A DNA stretch of 64,000 nt from JANXLS01 sp037129555 (GCA_037129555.1 JBAXUS010000005.1:9952-73951); one strand, 5' to 3'. Counted from the first letter of the stretch, positions 9,134 to 19,025 are shown. Numbers and translations are program-made. Notes: a model not told the origin generated them from the letters alone.

Positions 9134-10090
9134 ATGACGATGCAATCCCCTTCGCGCCGGACATTTTTGGGAGCGGGCGCTGCTCTTGCCGCAGGAATCG
9201 CGCTGCCTTTTGCCATGCCGATTCGGTCGCGCGCGGATGGAAAAACATTCCGAATCATGCTCAACACCAGCACGATTCGAGAGTGCAAAGTTGATGGGAA
9301 AAAGCTCACGATTGAGCAAAAGGTCGATGTCGCGTCGAAGGCCGGTTACGATTGCATCGAGCCGTGGATCAACGAAATTGCGGATTACGTGAAACGCGGG
9401 AAGTCGCTCAAGGATTTGGCCAAGCAGATCAAAGATGGCGGCATGACGGTGGAAAGCGCAATCGGTTTTGCGGAGTGGATTGTCAGCGACGACGCGCGCC
9501 GCACGAAGGGCTTGGAGACGGCCAAGCGCGATATGGACATGGTGCTCGAAATCGGCGGCAAACGTCTCGCCGCTCCGCCGGTTGGTGCGACGAAAGCGGA
9601 AGACGAAACGATTCCTGTTGAGAAAATTGCGGACCGATACAAAGCACTGGCCGAACTCGGCGACAAGGCCGGGATTCTGCCGATGGCGGAAGTCTGGGGC
9701 TTCTCGAAGACGTTCAAGACGCTGAACGAAACAGTCAAGGCCGCGATGATCAGCGGACATTCGAAGGCCGCGATTCTGCCGGACGTGTACCACCTTTATA
9801 AGGGCGGCTCGTCGTTCGATGACATGAAGCAATTGACGAACGGAAATTTCCATGTGCTCCACGTCAACGATTATCCCGACATTCCGCGCGACAAAATCGG
9901 CGACAAAGACCGTGTATATCCGGGCGACGGCATCGCGCCGTATGCGCAGATTTTCAAGGATTTGAAAGCGATGAATTATGCCGGGATGCTGTCGCTTGAG
10001 TTGTTCAATCCTGAATATTGGAAGCAGGATCCGAATGTCGTTGCGAAAGCGGGGATTGAAAAGGTCAAAGCGCTGATCGCGAAGGCGTGA
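9134..10090 (+). CDS. Tat-exported sugar phosphate isomerase/epimerase-like protein
   Basis: This 318-residue protein starts with a twin-arginine signal (SPSRRTFLGAGAALAAG) and then has a xylose-isomerase-like (AP endonuclease 2 superfamily) TIM barrel. Visible strand and metal-site pieces include AGYDCIEPW, MAEVWGF, LPDVYHLYKGG, VLHVNDYP and LSLELFNPEYW. The superfamily covers metal-dependent isomerases, epimerases and 3-keto-sugar enzymes. Tat export implies folding with a cofactor before transport to the periplasm. The substrate cannot be told. The ATG has GAGGAG eight bases upstream. Two relatives lie elsewhere in the window, at 23627 and 61876. Confidence 0.88.
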   Translation: MTMQSPSRRTFLGAGAALAAGIALPFAMPIRSRADGKTFRIMLNTSTIRECKVDGKKLTIEQKVDVASKAGYDCIEPWINEIADYVKRGKSLKDLAKQIKDGGMTVESAIGFAEWIVSDDARRTKGLETAKRDMDMVLEIGGKRLAAPPVGATKAEDETIPVEKIADRYKALAELGDKAGILPMAEVWGFSKTFKTLNETVKAAMISGHSKAAILPDVYHLYKGGSSFDDMKQLTNGNFHVLHVNDYPDIPRDKIGDKDRVYPGDGIAPYAQIFKDLKAMNYAGMLSLELFNPEYWKQDPNVVAKAGIEKVKALIAKA

Positions 10091-10197
10091 TGAGTTTGGA
10101 TCAAGTCTGAGAATTGAGCGAAGGAGTTGGTGCGGCAAGCGTCTGACTCAGCGACGAAGTGCTGAAACGGCGCTTCATAACGAAAAGGAGGGTATGG

Positions 10198-10458
10198 ATG
10201 TTGTTGAAAACCATCAGTGCCACGATGTTGGCATTGGCTTTTTGTGCAGGTTTGCGCGCGGACGACTGCTGCAAGCCGTGCGAAGAAAAGAAGCCGAAAT
10301 GCTCGCCGTGTGAAACGGTCAAGCGATGCGGCAACCCGATCAAGAATTTCTTCGTCCACAGTGTGGGCGGAACGATCGGCAAAGGCTTCGGCATGAATGG
10401 CTGCAACACGTGCGAAAAAGCACCCGCTCCGAAATCGGATTGCGGCTGCGGCAAGTAG
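10198..10458 (+). CDS. Small secreted Cys-rich protein
   Basis: This 86-residue protein has a Sec signal peptide (LLKTISATMLALAFCAGLRA, cleavage near residue 21). The mature part has ten cysteines, including CCKPC, CSPC, CNTC and CGCGK. The spacing suggests disulfides or metal binding, but I know no matching family. The start is set by a strong AAGGAGGG six bases before the ATG at 10198. A longer in-frame ORF begins at 10159 but would put that Shine-Dalgarno inside the gene. It ends just before a bidirectional terminator. Confidence 0.8.
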   Translation: MLLKTISATMLALAFCAGLRADDCCKPCEEKKPKCSPCETVKRCGNPIKNFFVHSVGGTIGKGFGMNGCNTCEKAPAPKSDCGCGK

Positions 10459-10490
10459 TCGAGTGTTAGACGGTTCTTGAAGCTGTCGGT

Positions 10491-10522
10491 AAACGGCCCG
10501 TGATACGGGCCGTTTATTTTTT
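10491..10522. terminator. Bidirectional terminator between convergent genes
   Basis: An 11-bp stem (10491-10501 and 10505-10515) with a three-base loop is followed by A and six Ts on the plus strand. It separates the small Cys-rich gene from the convergent gene whose TAA (10514-10516) overlaps the right arm. Confidence 0.85.
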
Positions 10523-12022
10523 GATGGTCCAGTACCCTTCGCCGACGACCGGCGTCGCATTGAATTCGAGTTTATCCCAATTCGCTTTCTGCCAGTCGAG
10601 CACGGATGACTTCCACGCGGCGGACTTTTTTTCGACATCGGCGGCACTTGAATTTGGCGGTGTGTCGAAGACGTGTCCCAGCACATCATCGAGTTTCCCG
10701 GCGATCAATTCGCATCCGCGGGGATCGGCGGTGTTGAGGTCGGCCAGGAGTAATTCGAGGCCGTGTTTTTGTCCGCGTCGCGCGAGCATCAAGGCGGTCG
10801 TCTGGCGGACCACGGCGTCACGGCTTTGCGCGAACGCCATCATCGTCGCGGCTGGAATGTCGCGGTCGCGTGTGTTGAGCGCGGTGAGCAGCGCGAATTC
10901 GAGATACGGGCTGCGCGTCGAAAGTTTGGCGAGCTTCTCGCATGCGATTTTGACGTTCGCCGCTTTAGCGTTTGAAACGATCTCGGACAATTCTCCAGCT
11001 GTTGCGGATGCGCGTGGATAAGTTGTTTCGAAGTCGCGCATATACGTTTCGAGCGCGGCTTTGTCGGTAGGAAGAATGCGCGCGAGCTTGGTGATGTCTG
11101 CTTGAACTTTGCGCAGTTTCCAGGCTGTGACGACGATGTTTTCGGCTTCGGCGTTGAGCTTCATGTCGCGAATTTCCTGGGACATTGCGTCGTCCTCATC
11201 GAGTCCGACGACCGTGATGAGTGGCGGCTTGTGCAGCTTTTCTTCCAGCGGTTCCGCCGTCCCGCCGAGCACGGCGAGCACCAGCGCGCACGCTTCGGCG
11301 TATGTCGGGCGCGCCGTCCAATATTTGTAAACGCGCCGCGCTTCGTCGGTCTCTTCTGTGAATGCGAAGCCGGTGCCACCGGCTGGAAGTGCTGTGACTT
11401 CGACGGCGAGAGTAGCGATCTTTTTTTCGGCGGGAGGGTCCTGTCTCTCGCCCGGTTTTGCCGGGGTGACGGGTGCATCGTCGCGGCGGGTCACGATAAT
11501 TGTCCACGCCGTGGGCGCGTCGCCGCGTTCGTCGAACGCCTCCCATATGGCAGCGCGCATGTTTTTGCCAAAGATGTTTTCGCGGACGAATCCTTTGGCC
11601 TCGCGCGCCAGTTTTGATTTTCCTGCTGAGCGAATGTCGCGCATCCGTTCGACGCACAAGTCGGCGGCTTCAAGTTGCCCCAGGGCGTGGAGTGTCATGA
11701 TGCGGCACAGGCAGATGTTCCACTCGTCGTTTCCTCCGAGTTGCGTTTTGTCATTCAACGTGTTCAGAAATTCCATCGCGCGTTTCGGCTGGCGCGCCCA
11801 ATACGCGGCGGCTGCGGCCAACAACTGTGTCTCGCGTTTGGCGGTACCCGTTGCGATGGCTTTTTCGAACGCGTCGAGTGCAGCGGTGTAGTGCGCTTGC
11901 TCGAAGTGTTTTCGGCCCTCCTTAACAAGGTCCGCTGAACTTGGAGCCTCGCCTGCGAGCGTGAAGCATGCGAGCGAAAATGAAGCGATGACGAGAAGTG
12001 TCGGTACGATTAGGTTGCGCAT
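10514..12022 (-). CDS. Exported TPR/HEAT-repeat protein
   Basis: This 502-residue protein has a Sec signal peptide (residues 1-23, ending TLAGEA). TPR-like helices follow (EGRKHFEQAHYTAALDAFEKA), then a low-complexity linker, a middle domain, and a C-terminal run of HEAT-like helices (SPYLEFALLTAL, DAVVRQTTALMLARRGQ). TPR and HEAT repeats mediate protein contacts, so it is probably a periplasmic scaffold. No enzyme motif is visible. No good Shine-Dalgarno precedes the ATG. The next gene upstream on the strand is another exported TPR protein, 136 bp away. Confidence 0.8.
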   Translation of the reverse strand: MRNLIVPTLLVIASFSLACFTLAGEAPSSADLVKEGRKHFEQAHYTAALDAFEKAIATGTAKRETQLLAAAAAYWARQPKRAMEFLNTLNDKTQLGGNDEWNICLCRIMTLHALGQLEAADLCVERMRDIRSAGKSKLAREAKGFVRENIFGKNMRAAIWEAFDERGDAPTAWTIIVTRRDDAPVTPAKPGERQDPPAEKKIATLAVEVTALPAGGTGFAFTEETDEARRVYKYWTARPTYAEACALVLAVLGGTAEPLEEKLHKPPLITVVGLDEDDAMSQEIRDMKLNAEAENIVVTAWKLRKVQADITKLARILPTDKAALETYMRDFETTYPRASATAGELSEIVSNAKAANVKIACEKLAKLSTRSPYLEFALLTALNTRDRDIPAATMMAFAQSRDAVVRQTTALMLARRGQKHGLELLLADLNTADPRGCELIAGKLDDVLGHVFDTPPNSSAADVEKKSAAWKSSVLDWQKANWDKLEFNATPVVGEGYWTIKK

Positions 12023-12158
12023 GCGGCGCTCAAAAAATGGAGTCTAAAAAGTGACCATGACTAGTTTAACCGCTGAAATGAAAATATGTCATTCATGAGC
12101 CGAAAGAATTTTAGCGCGGGATGGTTTGTGGCTTGTTGAAGTCGGAACTACGAACCGG

Positions 12159-13091
12159 TCACCGTCCTCGCGCGCGGGGTGGAGCAGGCGTGGTGGGCGC
12201 GGGAGGAGGAGTGGTTTTGGGTTGCGGAAGGGGAGGGTTTAAATCACCGGGAATGGGAGGGGCGTTGGTGGGCGATGTGACGTCGTCGCCGATGGGGTTG
12301 GAGACTTGTGGAATCGCAATCGCGACGTAATCGGCGGGCAAAGATTTAGTCATGAGCGGCTCGCGTTTGCCTTGGAGGCACTGAATCACGAAGTCGCGCG
12401 CCCAGCTGTAATCGCGACCGTCCGCGCCCACGTGCCAGATGTTCATCCACCCGCGATTCGCTTCGGAGATGCAGAACAAACGCCGGCCTGTCGCGTCGTG
12501 AAATGCCGACGCTTCAATCAGAAAGGTGCTGACCGTGGCGTGATTTTTATCTTCGAGTTTGAAGAGCCACAAGCGCCCGTGTTTTTTGGGCTCGAAGAAT
12601 TCGTAGCCGATCAGGTGCATCGTTCCCATCGGAATGTAATCGCGCGTGAGGCCTTCATAGCCTTTCAAAATCACGCTCTCTTTTTGCAGGCGCAGTTTCT
12701 CCAGTTTCTCGCGGTAAATACGGACTTGTTCGTCGCGTCCGATGCGCTCGTAACATTGGATCAATTTGCGGATGACGAACCAGTCTTTTGGACCGGCTTT
12801 GTGCAGGACTTCGAAATGGTCTGCCGCTTTTTGATATTGCCCGGAATCGTACGCGGCCATCGCGGCGTTTAAACGCGTGGAGACAAATTCCGGATGTGTG
12901 GCGAGAATTGATTCGTAGCGAATGAGTGCTTCGTGAAAGCGCCCTTTGGAGTCGAGCATGCGCGCGTCTTCGAAGACTTTTTCCAATTCAATGCGTTCGC
13001 GCGGATCGATGCCGCGCAGGTCGTCCTGGCATCCGGCGATGCAGAGCAAGGCGATCACGAGCGCTGCGCATTTAACCGCCGAAGAGAGCAT
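12159..13091 (-). CDS. TPR lipoprotein with Pro-rich tail
   Basis: This 310-residue protein has a lipoprotein signal with lipobox LLCIAGC. A pair of TPR-like units (EDARMLDSKGRFHEALIRYE, AYDSGQYQKAADHFEVL) follows, then a globular middle. The tail is strongly proline-rich, ending in PPPAPTTPAPPRARGR, possibly a flexible wall- or envelope-spanning linker. The start ATG at 13091 is preferred over 13115 because GGAG lies eight bases before it and the signal peptide then begins properly. It is the last gene of a minus-strand run with the SGNH hydrolase and glgA. Confidence 0.8.
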   Translation of the reverse strand: MLSSAVKCAALVIALLCIAGCQDDLRGIDPRERIELEKVFEDARMLDSKGRFHEALIRYESILATHPEFVSTRLNAAMAAYDSGQYQKAADHFEVLHKAGPKDWFVIRKLIQCYERIGRDEQVRIYREKLEKLRLQKESVILKGYEGLTRDYIPMGTMHLIGYEFFEPKKHGRLWLFKLEDKNHATVSTFLIEASAFHDATGRRLFCISEANRGWMNIWHVGADGRDYSWARDFVIQCLQGKREPLMTKSLPADYVAIAIPQVSNPIGDDVTSPTNAPPIPGDLNPPLPQPKTTPPPAPTTPAPPRARGR

Positions 13092-13160
13092 GGGAATAAC
13101 TCCGATAAAAAGCATGATCGATCACGGCTACTGTTTAACGCAAGAAATTCGCGCGGCAAG

Positions 13161-13841
13161 CTACTTTGCTTTTTCCATGATGGAGGTAAGCGCATCGAAC
13201 CACTTCGCGGCCATCTTTTCAGCACCGGCGGCGTTGGGATGAACTTTGTCAGCGATGGCGTCTGTTGCCGGGTCGAAACCTTCGGCCTGATTCACGAGAA
13301 TGATACGTTGCTCGGGCGTGTTCAGTTTGAGTGCAAGTTTTGCGAGCTCTTCGTTGAGTGCCGGAAGATAACTGTATTTTGGGAGCTTGCCGCTGGTGAT
13401 GACTTGGGCCAGCAAAACCTTCACGTTGGGATTGAGAGCGCGCAAAGACGTGATCAGCTTTTCGGTCGAAGCGATGATGGTGCCGACGGGTTGTTCCTCG
13501 GAAGTATGATTGTGCCCGGCGTGAATCAAAACGATATCGGCGGGATGGTCTTTGAAATTCTTGGGGACGGTGATTGCCAAAAATTCAGCATTCCTCCCGC
13601 CATACCCTTCGTGATTCAAAGCGCCGTGCGGTGAGTCGCTTTTCTTGGAGCCGACAAATCGAAACGCGTAACCGGCGGCGTGAAGCTTCTCCCAAAGAAC
13701 AGGCCGGTACACGACAAACGTCTTGCCACCCTCGGTGATCGAATCGCCAATGGGCATGATGCGATAGGGTGTGGTGGCGTCAGCGGCGGAGACGATGCAG
13801 AAGCAAATGGAAAGAAGAAGTGAGTACGGAAAAAATTTCAT
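13161..13841 (-). CDS. Secreted SGNH/GDSL-type hydrolase
   Basis: This 226-residue protein has a Sec signal peptide (residues 1-22) and an SGNH esterase/acetylhydrolase fold. Block I is GDSITEG with the nucleophile Ser, block III is HAGHNH (the usual GxND is GHNH), and block V is DKVHPN with the Asp and His of the triad. Such enzymes remove acetyl or acyl groups from polysaccharides, peptidoglycan or lipids. The substrate is unknown. The ATG at 13841 starts seven bases after the glgA stop, so the two are probably cotranscribed. The ORF can be read back to 13889, but that would overlap glgA. Confidence 0.87.
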   Translation of the reverse strand: MKFFPYSLLLSICFCIVSAADATTPYRIMPIGDSITEGGKTFVVYRPVLWEKLHAAGYAFRFVGSKKSDSPHGALNHEGYGGRNAEFLAITVPKNFKDHPADIVLIHAGHNHTSEEQPVGTIIASTEKLITSLRALNPNVKVLLAQVITSGKLPKYSYLPALNEELAKLALKLNTPEQRIILVNQAEGFDPATDAIADKVHPNAAGAEKMAAKWFDALTSIMEKAK

Positions 13842-13848
13842 ATGACGC

Positions 13849-15327
13849 TTATCCCAGCGCGATTTTCGAGCGCGCGACTTTGAAGACATCGACGTATTTT
13901 TTAGCGCTCGCTGACCATGTCCAGTCCTGGGCCATGCCGGTGTGTTGGATGGCGGTCCATGTAGTGGGATCGGTGTGGAAAATATGGAGAGCGCGGTCGA
14001 GCGCGGCGAGCATGTCGAGCGTTCCGAATGAGCTGAATTGGAAGCCGGTTGCAGTGCCGGCGGCGAGCGTTTCGGGCGTCGTGTCCACGACGGTGTCGGC
14101 CAGTCCGCCGACGCGATGAACCACGGGCGGAGTGCCGTACTTTAACGAATATAGCTGGTTCAAGCCGCACGGTTCGTAGCGGCTGGGCATCAAGTAAATG
14201 TCGCTGCCGGCTTCGATCAAATGCGCGAGGCTATTGTCGAATGCGAATGAGACCGCGACTTTGTCCGGGTGCGATTTACAGACCTGTTCGAGCAGTCGGT
14301 GGTACTCTTCGCGGCCGGTGCCGAGGATCACCAGTTGGATGTTCCGGCGCATCAAGTCGTCCATAGCCTGGGCGACGAGGTCGAAGCCTTTTTGTTCGAA
14401 GAGCCGCGCGATCATGCCGACGACAGCGGAGCCGTTAGTGGGCAGGCCGAGGCGGTTGCGCAGTGCGGCCTTGCATTTTGCCTTGCCTTCCAAGTCGCCG
14501 GGCTGGTAAGCCATCGGCAGCAGTGAATCCGTGGCGGGATCCCAGTCGTGATCATCGATGCCGTTCACAATGCCGGTCAGATCGGCGGCGCGATCACGTA
14601 GGACGCCGTCGAGGCCGAAACCGTTTTCAGGCGTTTGAATTTCACGTGCGTAAGTTGGTGAGACGGTCGTGAGTTTGTCGGCGTGAACGAGTGCGCCTTT
14701 GAGCAGATTCATCTTGCCGTGAAATTCGAGTTCCTGCCAATTGTAATGTTTCCACGGCAGATTCAGAATCGGCCAATCCCAATGCCAGAATTGGCCTTGA
14801 TAGCCCATGTTGTGAATCGTGAACACACTCGCTGCGCCCGAGAGCAGCGGATGTTTATCGAACACGGTTTTGAGGTACACCGGAATCAGCGCGGTCTGCC
14901 AATCGTGGCAGTGCCAGAGATCGACGCTCCACGCCATTGCCTGGACGGCGGCGAGACACGCGCGGCTGAAGAAGACGTAGCGCTGGCAGCTGTCATCGAA
15001 ATCGCCTTTTGCGGTGCCGTACAAGCCGTCGCGGTCGAAGTACTGATCGCAGCCGATAAAATAAATGAGTGCTCGATCTTTGGAATTGACGGTTGTCGCA
15101 GCGGCGTACAGTGTCCATCCGATAGAGTCGCCGCCGACGGGGACGAATCCTTGCGCGATCTGGCGAGGCTTGGGTTCCAATTTTTTAACGCACCGATAGT
15201 ACGGCGAGAAGACGCGAACGTGGTGACCGAGCTTCGCCAATTCATGCGGCAAAGCGGCTGAAACATCGGCCAAGCCGCCCGATTTGGAATACGGAGCTAT
15301 TTCGGATGTGGCGTACGCGATGTTCAT
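13849..15327 (-). CDS. glgA: Glycogen synthase (ADP-glucose)
   Basis: GlgA is a GT5 family glycosyltransferase that extends alpha-1,4-glucan from ADP-glucose. The 492-residue length is normal. The N-terminal signature IAPYSKSGGLADV with the K-x-G-G-L nucleotide-binding loop is present (residues 11-23). Other hallmarks are WHCHDWQTALIP, FTIHNMGYQG and the C-terminal PSRYEPCGLNQLYSLKYGTPPVV-type region with the EPCGL glutamate. It is first in a short operon with the SGNH hydrolase and TPR lipoprotein. No glgB, glgC or glgP is in the window. Confidence 0.95.
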   Translation of the reverse strand: MNIAYATSEIAPYSKSGGLADVSAALPHELAKLGHHVRVFSPYYRCVKKLEPKPRQIAQGFVPVGGDSIGWTLYAAATTVNSKDRALIYFIGCDQYFDRDGLYGTAKGDFDDSCQRYVFFSRACLAAVQAMAWSVDLWHCHDWQTALIPVYLKTVFDKHPLLSGAASVFTIHNMGYQGQFWHWDWPILNLPWKHYNWQELEFHGKMNLLKGALVHADKLTTVSPTYAREIQTPENGFGLDGVLRDRAADLTGIVNGIDDHDWDPATDSLLPMAYQPGDLEGKAKCKAALRNRLGLPTNGSAVVGMIARLFEQKGFDLVAQAMDDLMRRNIQLVILGTGREEYHRLLEQVCKSHPDKVAVSFAFDNSLAHLIEAGSDIYLMPSRYEPCGLNQLYSLKYGTPPVVHRVGGLADTVVDTTPETLAAGTATGFQFSSFGTLDMLAALDRALHIFHTDPTTWTAIQHTGMAQDWTWSASAKKYVDVFKVARSKIALG

Positions 15328-15494
15328 GATGGTGTCGGCCCGAGATTCGAATTCAATCCAATCGTACGGTCAAAATCGGGCGCGTGACATACGAGGTGGC
15401 ACACGTTCCCATTCTGTCATCGGCATTATAAGCGTCGATCCCGACGAATTCAGCGGTACTTTCAATGCGAAAGCGCAAATTGCGAGGGGGTCGA

Positions 15495-18400
15495 TTATAC
15501 GAGCGAGTTCGGCGCTCCATCTTTCGATGATGATGCGGTGGTCGGGCGGTTGAGAATTTGGGAGTCGCCCCGGGCCAAAATAGGAAGAATGACGGTCATC
15601 GTCGCGCCTTTTCCAAGGCCTTCGCTCGCGGCGTGAATTGTGCCACCGTGCAGCTCGACGAGATGTCGGGCGATGGCCAGGCCGAGGCCCATGCCGCCGT
15701 GCCGTCGTGTGCTGCTGGAGTCCTCTTGCGTGAAGCGTTGAAACATGCTGGGAAGGAATGCGGGATCGATGCCGTTACCATTGTCTTTTATGATCAGATG
15801 GACGTGGTTTTCGATGATCGAGACCGAAACTTCTATCAGACCACCGATGATCGAAAACTTCACGGCGTTGAACAGGATGTTGAACGCGACTTGATACAAT
15901 CGATCGGGGTCACCCATAATGCGCGCAGGATGCAGGAGCAGTTTGAGCTCAACTTTTTTAGCGAGTGCCGTCGGGCGCACAGCATCGACAGATACGGCCA
16001 CGACCTCGGCCAAATCCAGCATCTGCATCTGTACCCGAATTTGTCCGGTGACGATGCGTGACACGTCGAGTAGATCTTCAACCAGTTTAGCTTGTGCTCG
16101 GCCATTGCGTAAAATGGAGTCCAGTCCCCGGCGCAGCGTGGTGGGTTCTGCCGGAGCTTCGGTGAGCAATTGCGCCCAGCCGACGATGGCTGTCAGGGGA
16201 GTGCGCAATTCGTGTGAGACCGTGGCGAGGAATTCATCCTTCAATTGTGTGGCGCGTTCGGCCTCGCTGCGCGCGGATTTTTCGCGTTCGAGCATGTGTT
16301 CGCGTTGGGCGTCGATCATCTTGCGGTCGGTAATGTCGATGGTCGCGCCGATAGACGATGTTGGGATGCCGTTTTCGCCGACGACAATTTTTCCGTGTGT
16401 GGCGAGCCAGCGACACACACCACCGGAGTGGACGACACGGTATTCGAAACTGTATTCCTCGGTGGACGTTATCGCGTCCTCGATTCCTTTCAAGAGGACG
16501 CATTGGTCGTCGGGATGGACGCGGGTGAGCCAGTCGTTGAACGTAAACGATACGCGGTCGGACGGCAGGCCAATGAGTTTTCGAAACTCGGGTGAGCATT
16601 GAATGACGTCGGTCGAAAGGGTTCGTTCGTGAATGCCGATGCCCGCCGTGCGCTGGGCGAGTTCGAAGCGTTCGCGAATCTGCTTTTCATTGGCGAGCAG
16701 ACGTTCGCGTTCGGCGGCGGATTCTTTTTGCGCGGTGATGTCCTGCTCGACTCCGATGAGGCGCAGAGGCTTGCCGTTTTCGTTGCGCGTGAATTTGCCT
16801 TTGGTGGTGATCCAATGAACGCTTTTGTCGGGCCAGATGACGCGATATTCAACAGCGTAGTCGTTGCTCGATGATTCAAGCGTGGCGCGCGAATTCTCGG
16901 CGACTCGCGGCCAGTCGTCGGGATGAACCATCCGGGTCCAGTGTTCATACGTCTGCTGAAATTCGCCACGATTGAAGCCGTACAGTGCTTCGAGTTCCGG
17001 AGAGAAATGTGTTTCACCAGTGCGAGCGTCCCATTCAAACGTGCCGATTTCTGCGGAGCGCTGGGCGAGTTCCAAACGCATGCGCGTTTCACGTTCACTG
17101 GTCAGAAGTTTTTCGCGTTCGACCTCCGCCTCTTTTTGCGGTGTGATGTCCAGATTGACGCCCAGTGCGGACAGCGGAACTCCATTGTCGTCGCGGAATA
17201 CTTTCGTTTTACTCGACATCCAGTGCACACTTTTGTCGGGCCACACGATGCGGTACGTGGCACTGTAGACGGGCCGGTCCTCGGTCATCAGGATGCGTGT
17301 ATTTTCTCGAACCATTAAAATATCGCTGGGATGAACGAGTTTTTCCCAGGTGTCGTATGATCCATCAAAATCGCCAGGCTTGAATCCGAACATGGCTTCA
17401 AGTTCGGGAGAAATCGTTGAATGGCCCGTTCGGAAATCCCACTCGAACGTGCCGATGCCGGCGATGGTTTGAGCCAGTTCCAACCGATCGCGCGCCGCTC
17501 GCATCGCCTCCGCATCTTTCTTTCGTTGGCTGACATCGCGGACGATGGCGGATAGCAGGCGACGCGCTCCGGCACGGGTTTCGGAGTATGACATTTCGAG
17601 CGCGAATTCGGAGCCGTCTTTGCGCAGGCCCGGGAATTCGATGTGCTTCCAATCGACCGTCTTGAGACCTGTTTCAGAGTAACGCCGCATGCCGTTTTCA
17701 TGGCGCTCGCGCAGATGTCCTGGCACAAGTGCGGTCAGATACATGCCGATCAACTCAGCGCGCGGGTATCCGAAAAGGGTCGCGAATGAGGTGTTCGCGT
17801 ACAGAATTTTACCGCGTTCATCGACAGTGACGAATCCGTCCACCGCACTTTCGGCGACGTTGCGGAATTGCTCCTGGCCGTCGCGGACGATGTGCTCGAC
17901 GAGTTCCTGTTCGGTTACATCACGAAGAACGCCGACCAATTTCACCGGTTCGCCGCGATCATTATAGAACGGTTGGCCGTGCGACTCGACCCAGATGATG
18001 TCACCATTCAGCCGGATCATGCGGTAGCGCCCGACGTAGTTCTTGTGCTCCTCAAGCGCGGTCTTCGTGAGGTGCTTGATCATCGCCACATCGTCGGGAT
18101 GAACGTAGGTCAGGAAGTTGTCGCGCATTGATACATCTGCTCCGGGAAGCAGTGAATTCATGCGGCTTGAAATCAATTCTCCGGACGACAGTACCCACTC
18201 CCAAGGGACTAATTTTCCGACTTCGAGCGCGAGGTGAAAACGTTCGGCGGAGATGCGTGTTTCCTCTTCGATGCGGCGTTGTTCGGTGACGTCACGAAAA
18301 ACCAGCACGACAAAGAGGGGTGTATCAGGTGACGAGGACATGACGGCGGCGCAGTCGTCGATGATTTTGCGGCGACCGTCTTTTGCAATCAGAATGACCG

Positions 18401-18986
18401 ACTCGTCAAAACGGACCGGGGTTTTGTAGCGGAGGACTTTGGTGATCGGGTCTTCGAGATTTTCTTTGGATGCCAGCGAGGCGATTTTAAACACGTCCGA
18501 GGACAGTTGGCCAATGGCTTCCGGGCCGACTCCAGTCAGGTGTTGAGCCATGGGATTGATGTATGTGATCCGCCCGAATTCGTCGGCTCCGATGATGCCA
18601 TTGTCGATGTGAGCAAGCGCGAAGCGCAGCCACTCCGCCTGCTCGCGAACTTGCGCTTCTGCGTTGCGTTGCGAACTGGCGATCAGATTTACTAAAATAA
18701 GTAAGGCGAAGAAAATAAGTTCACGCGCAATATCACGCCATATATCGAACGGAGTTGTTTTGGGATACAGTATGAAGAGCCCATAACTTGTCACCGCAAC
18801 GAAGAGTAGACCGGACAACAGAGCTTGTTTAGGGCCGAGTTTCCACGCCAACACCATGACGACGGCCACACAGGGCAAGAAAGGCGTGCTTGAACCTAAA
18901 AGGAAATAGGAGAAAAACAGTGCGGTTGCAGAAGCGGCGAGCGCAATGGCGTAGTCGCGCCAGATTGATTGTCTACTCCACGCCAT
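15495..18986 (-). CDS. Membrane histidine kinase with six PAS domains
   Basis: This 1163-residue sensor kinase has an N-terminal membrane region of about four helices (residues ~10-105, DUF4118/MASE-like). Six PAS domains follow (~118-890), most ending in a PAC motif such as GVLRDVTEQ or GVNLDITPQK. PAS 4, 5 and 6 are clear tandem copies, with ELAQ..AGIGTFEWD at the start and HPDDW later. The HisKA box is FLATVSHELRTPL, with the phosphorylated His near 925, followed by an HATPase with an N box (NAVKF), DNGNGI, and GGMGLGLAIA. There is no receiver domain and no adjacent response regulator, so its partner must be elsewhere. GGGAG precedes the ATG. Confidence 0.95.
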   Translation of the reverse strand: MAWSRQSIWRDYAIALAASATALFFSYFLLGSSTPFLPCVAVVMVLAWKLGPKQALLSGLLFVAVTSYGLFILYPKTTPFDIWRDIARELIFFALLILVNLIASSQRNAEAQVREQAEWLRFALAHIDNGIIGADEFGRITYINPMAQHLTGVGPEAIGQLSSDVFKIASLASKENLEDPITKVLRYKTPVRFDESVILIAKDGRRKIIDDCAAVMSSSPDTPLFVVLVFRDVTEQRRIEEETRISAERFHLALEVGKLVPWEWVLSSGELISSRMNSLLPGADVSMRDNFLTYVHPDDVAMIKHLTKTALEEHKNYVGRYRMIRLNGDIIWVESHGQPFYNDRGEPVKLVGVLRDVTEQELVEHIVRDGQEQFRNVAESAVDGFVTVDERGKILYANTSFATLFGYPRAELIGMYLTALVPGHLRERHENGMRRYSETGLKTVDWKHIEFPGLRKDGSEFALEMSYSETRAGARRLLSAIVRDVSQRKKDAEAMRAARDRLELAQTIAGIGTFEWDFRTGHSTISPELEAMFGFKPGDFDGSYDTWEKLVHPSDILMVRENTRILMTEDRPVYSATYRIVWPDKSVHWMSSKTKVFRDDNGVPLSALGVNLDITPQKEAEVEREKLLTSERETRMRLELAQRSAEIGTFEWDARTGETHFSPELEALYGFNRGEFQQTYEHWTRMVHPDDWPRVAENSRATLESSSNDYAVEYRVIWPDKSVHWITTKGKFTRNENGKPLRLIGVEQDITAQKESAAERERLLANEKQIRERFELAQRTAGIGIHERTLSTDVIQCSPEFRKLIGLPSDRVSFTFNDWLTRVHPDDQCVLLKGIEDAITSTEEYSFEYRVVHSGGVCRWLATHGKIVVGENGIPTSSIGATIDITDRKMIDAQREHMLEREKSARSEAERATQLKDEFLATVSHELRTPLTAIVGWAQLLTEAPAEPTTLRRGLDSILRNGRAQAKLVEDLLDVSRIVTGQIRVQMQMLDLAEVVAVSVDAVRPTALAKKVELKLLLHPARIMGDPDRLYQVAFNILFNAVKFSIIGGLIEVSVSIIENHVHLIIKDNGNGIDPAFLPSMFQRFTQEDSSSTRRHGGMGLGLAIARHLVELHGGTIHAASEGLGKGATMTVILPILARGDSQILNRPTTASSSKDGAPNSLV

Positions 18987-19025
18987 GACTCGCTCCCACT
19001 TTCAGTGCTCGAACGCGTGGTGACG

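Noticed and set aside
9110..10138. 342-codon open frame antisense to the Tat-exported isomerase-like gene
   Set aside because: The sense product has a Tat signal and TIM-barrel pieces and a good ribosome binding site; the antisense product has none.
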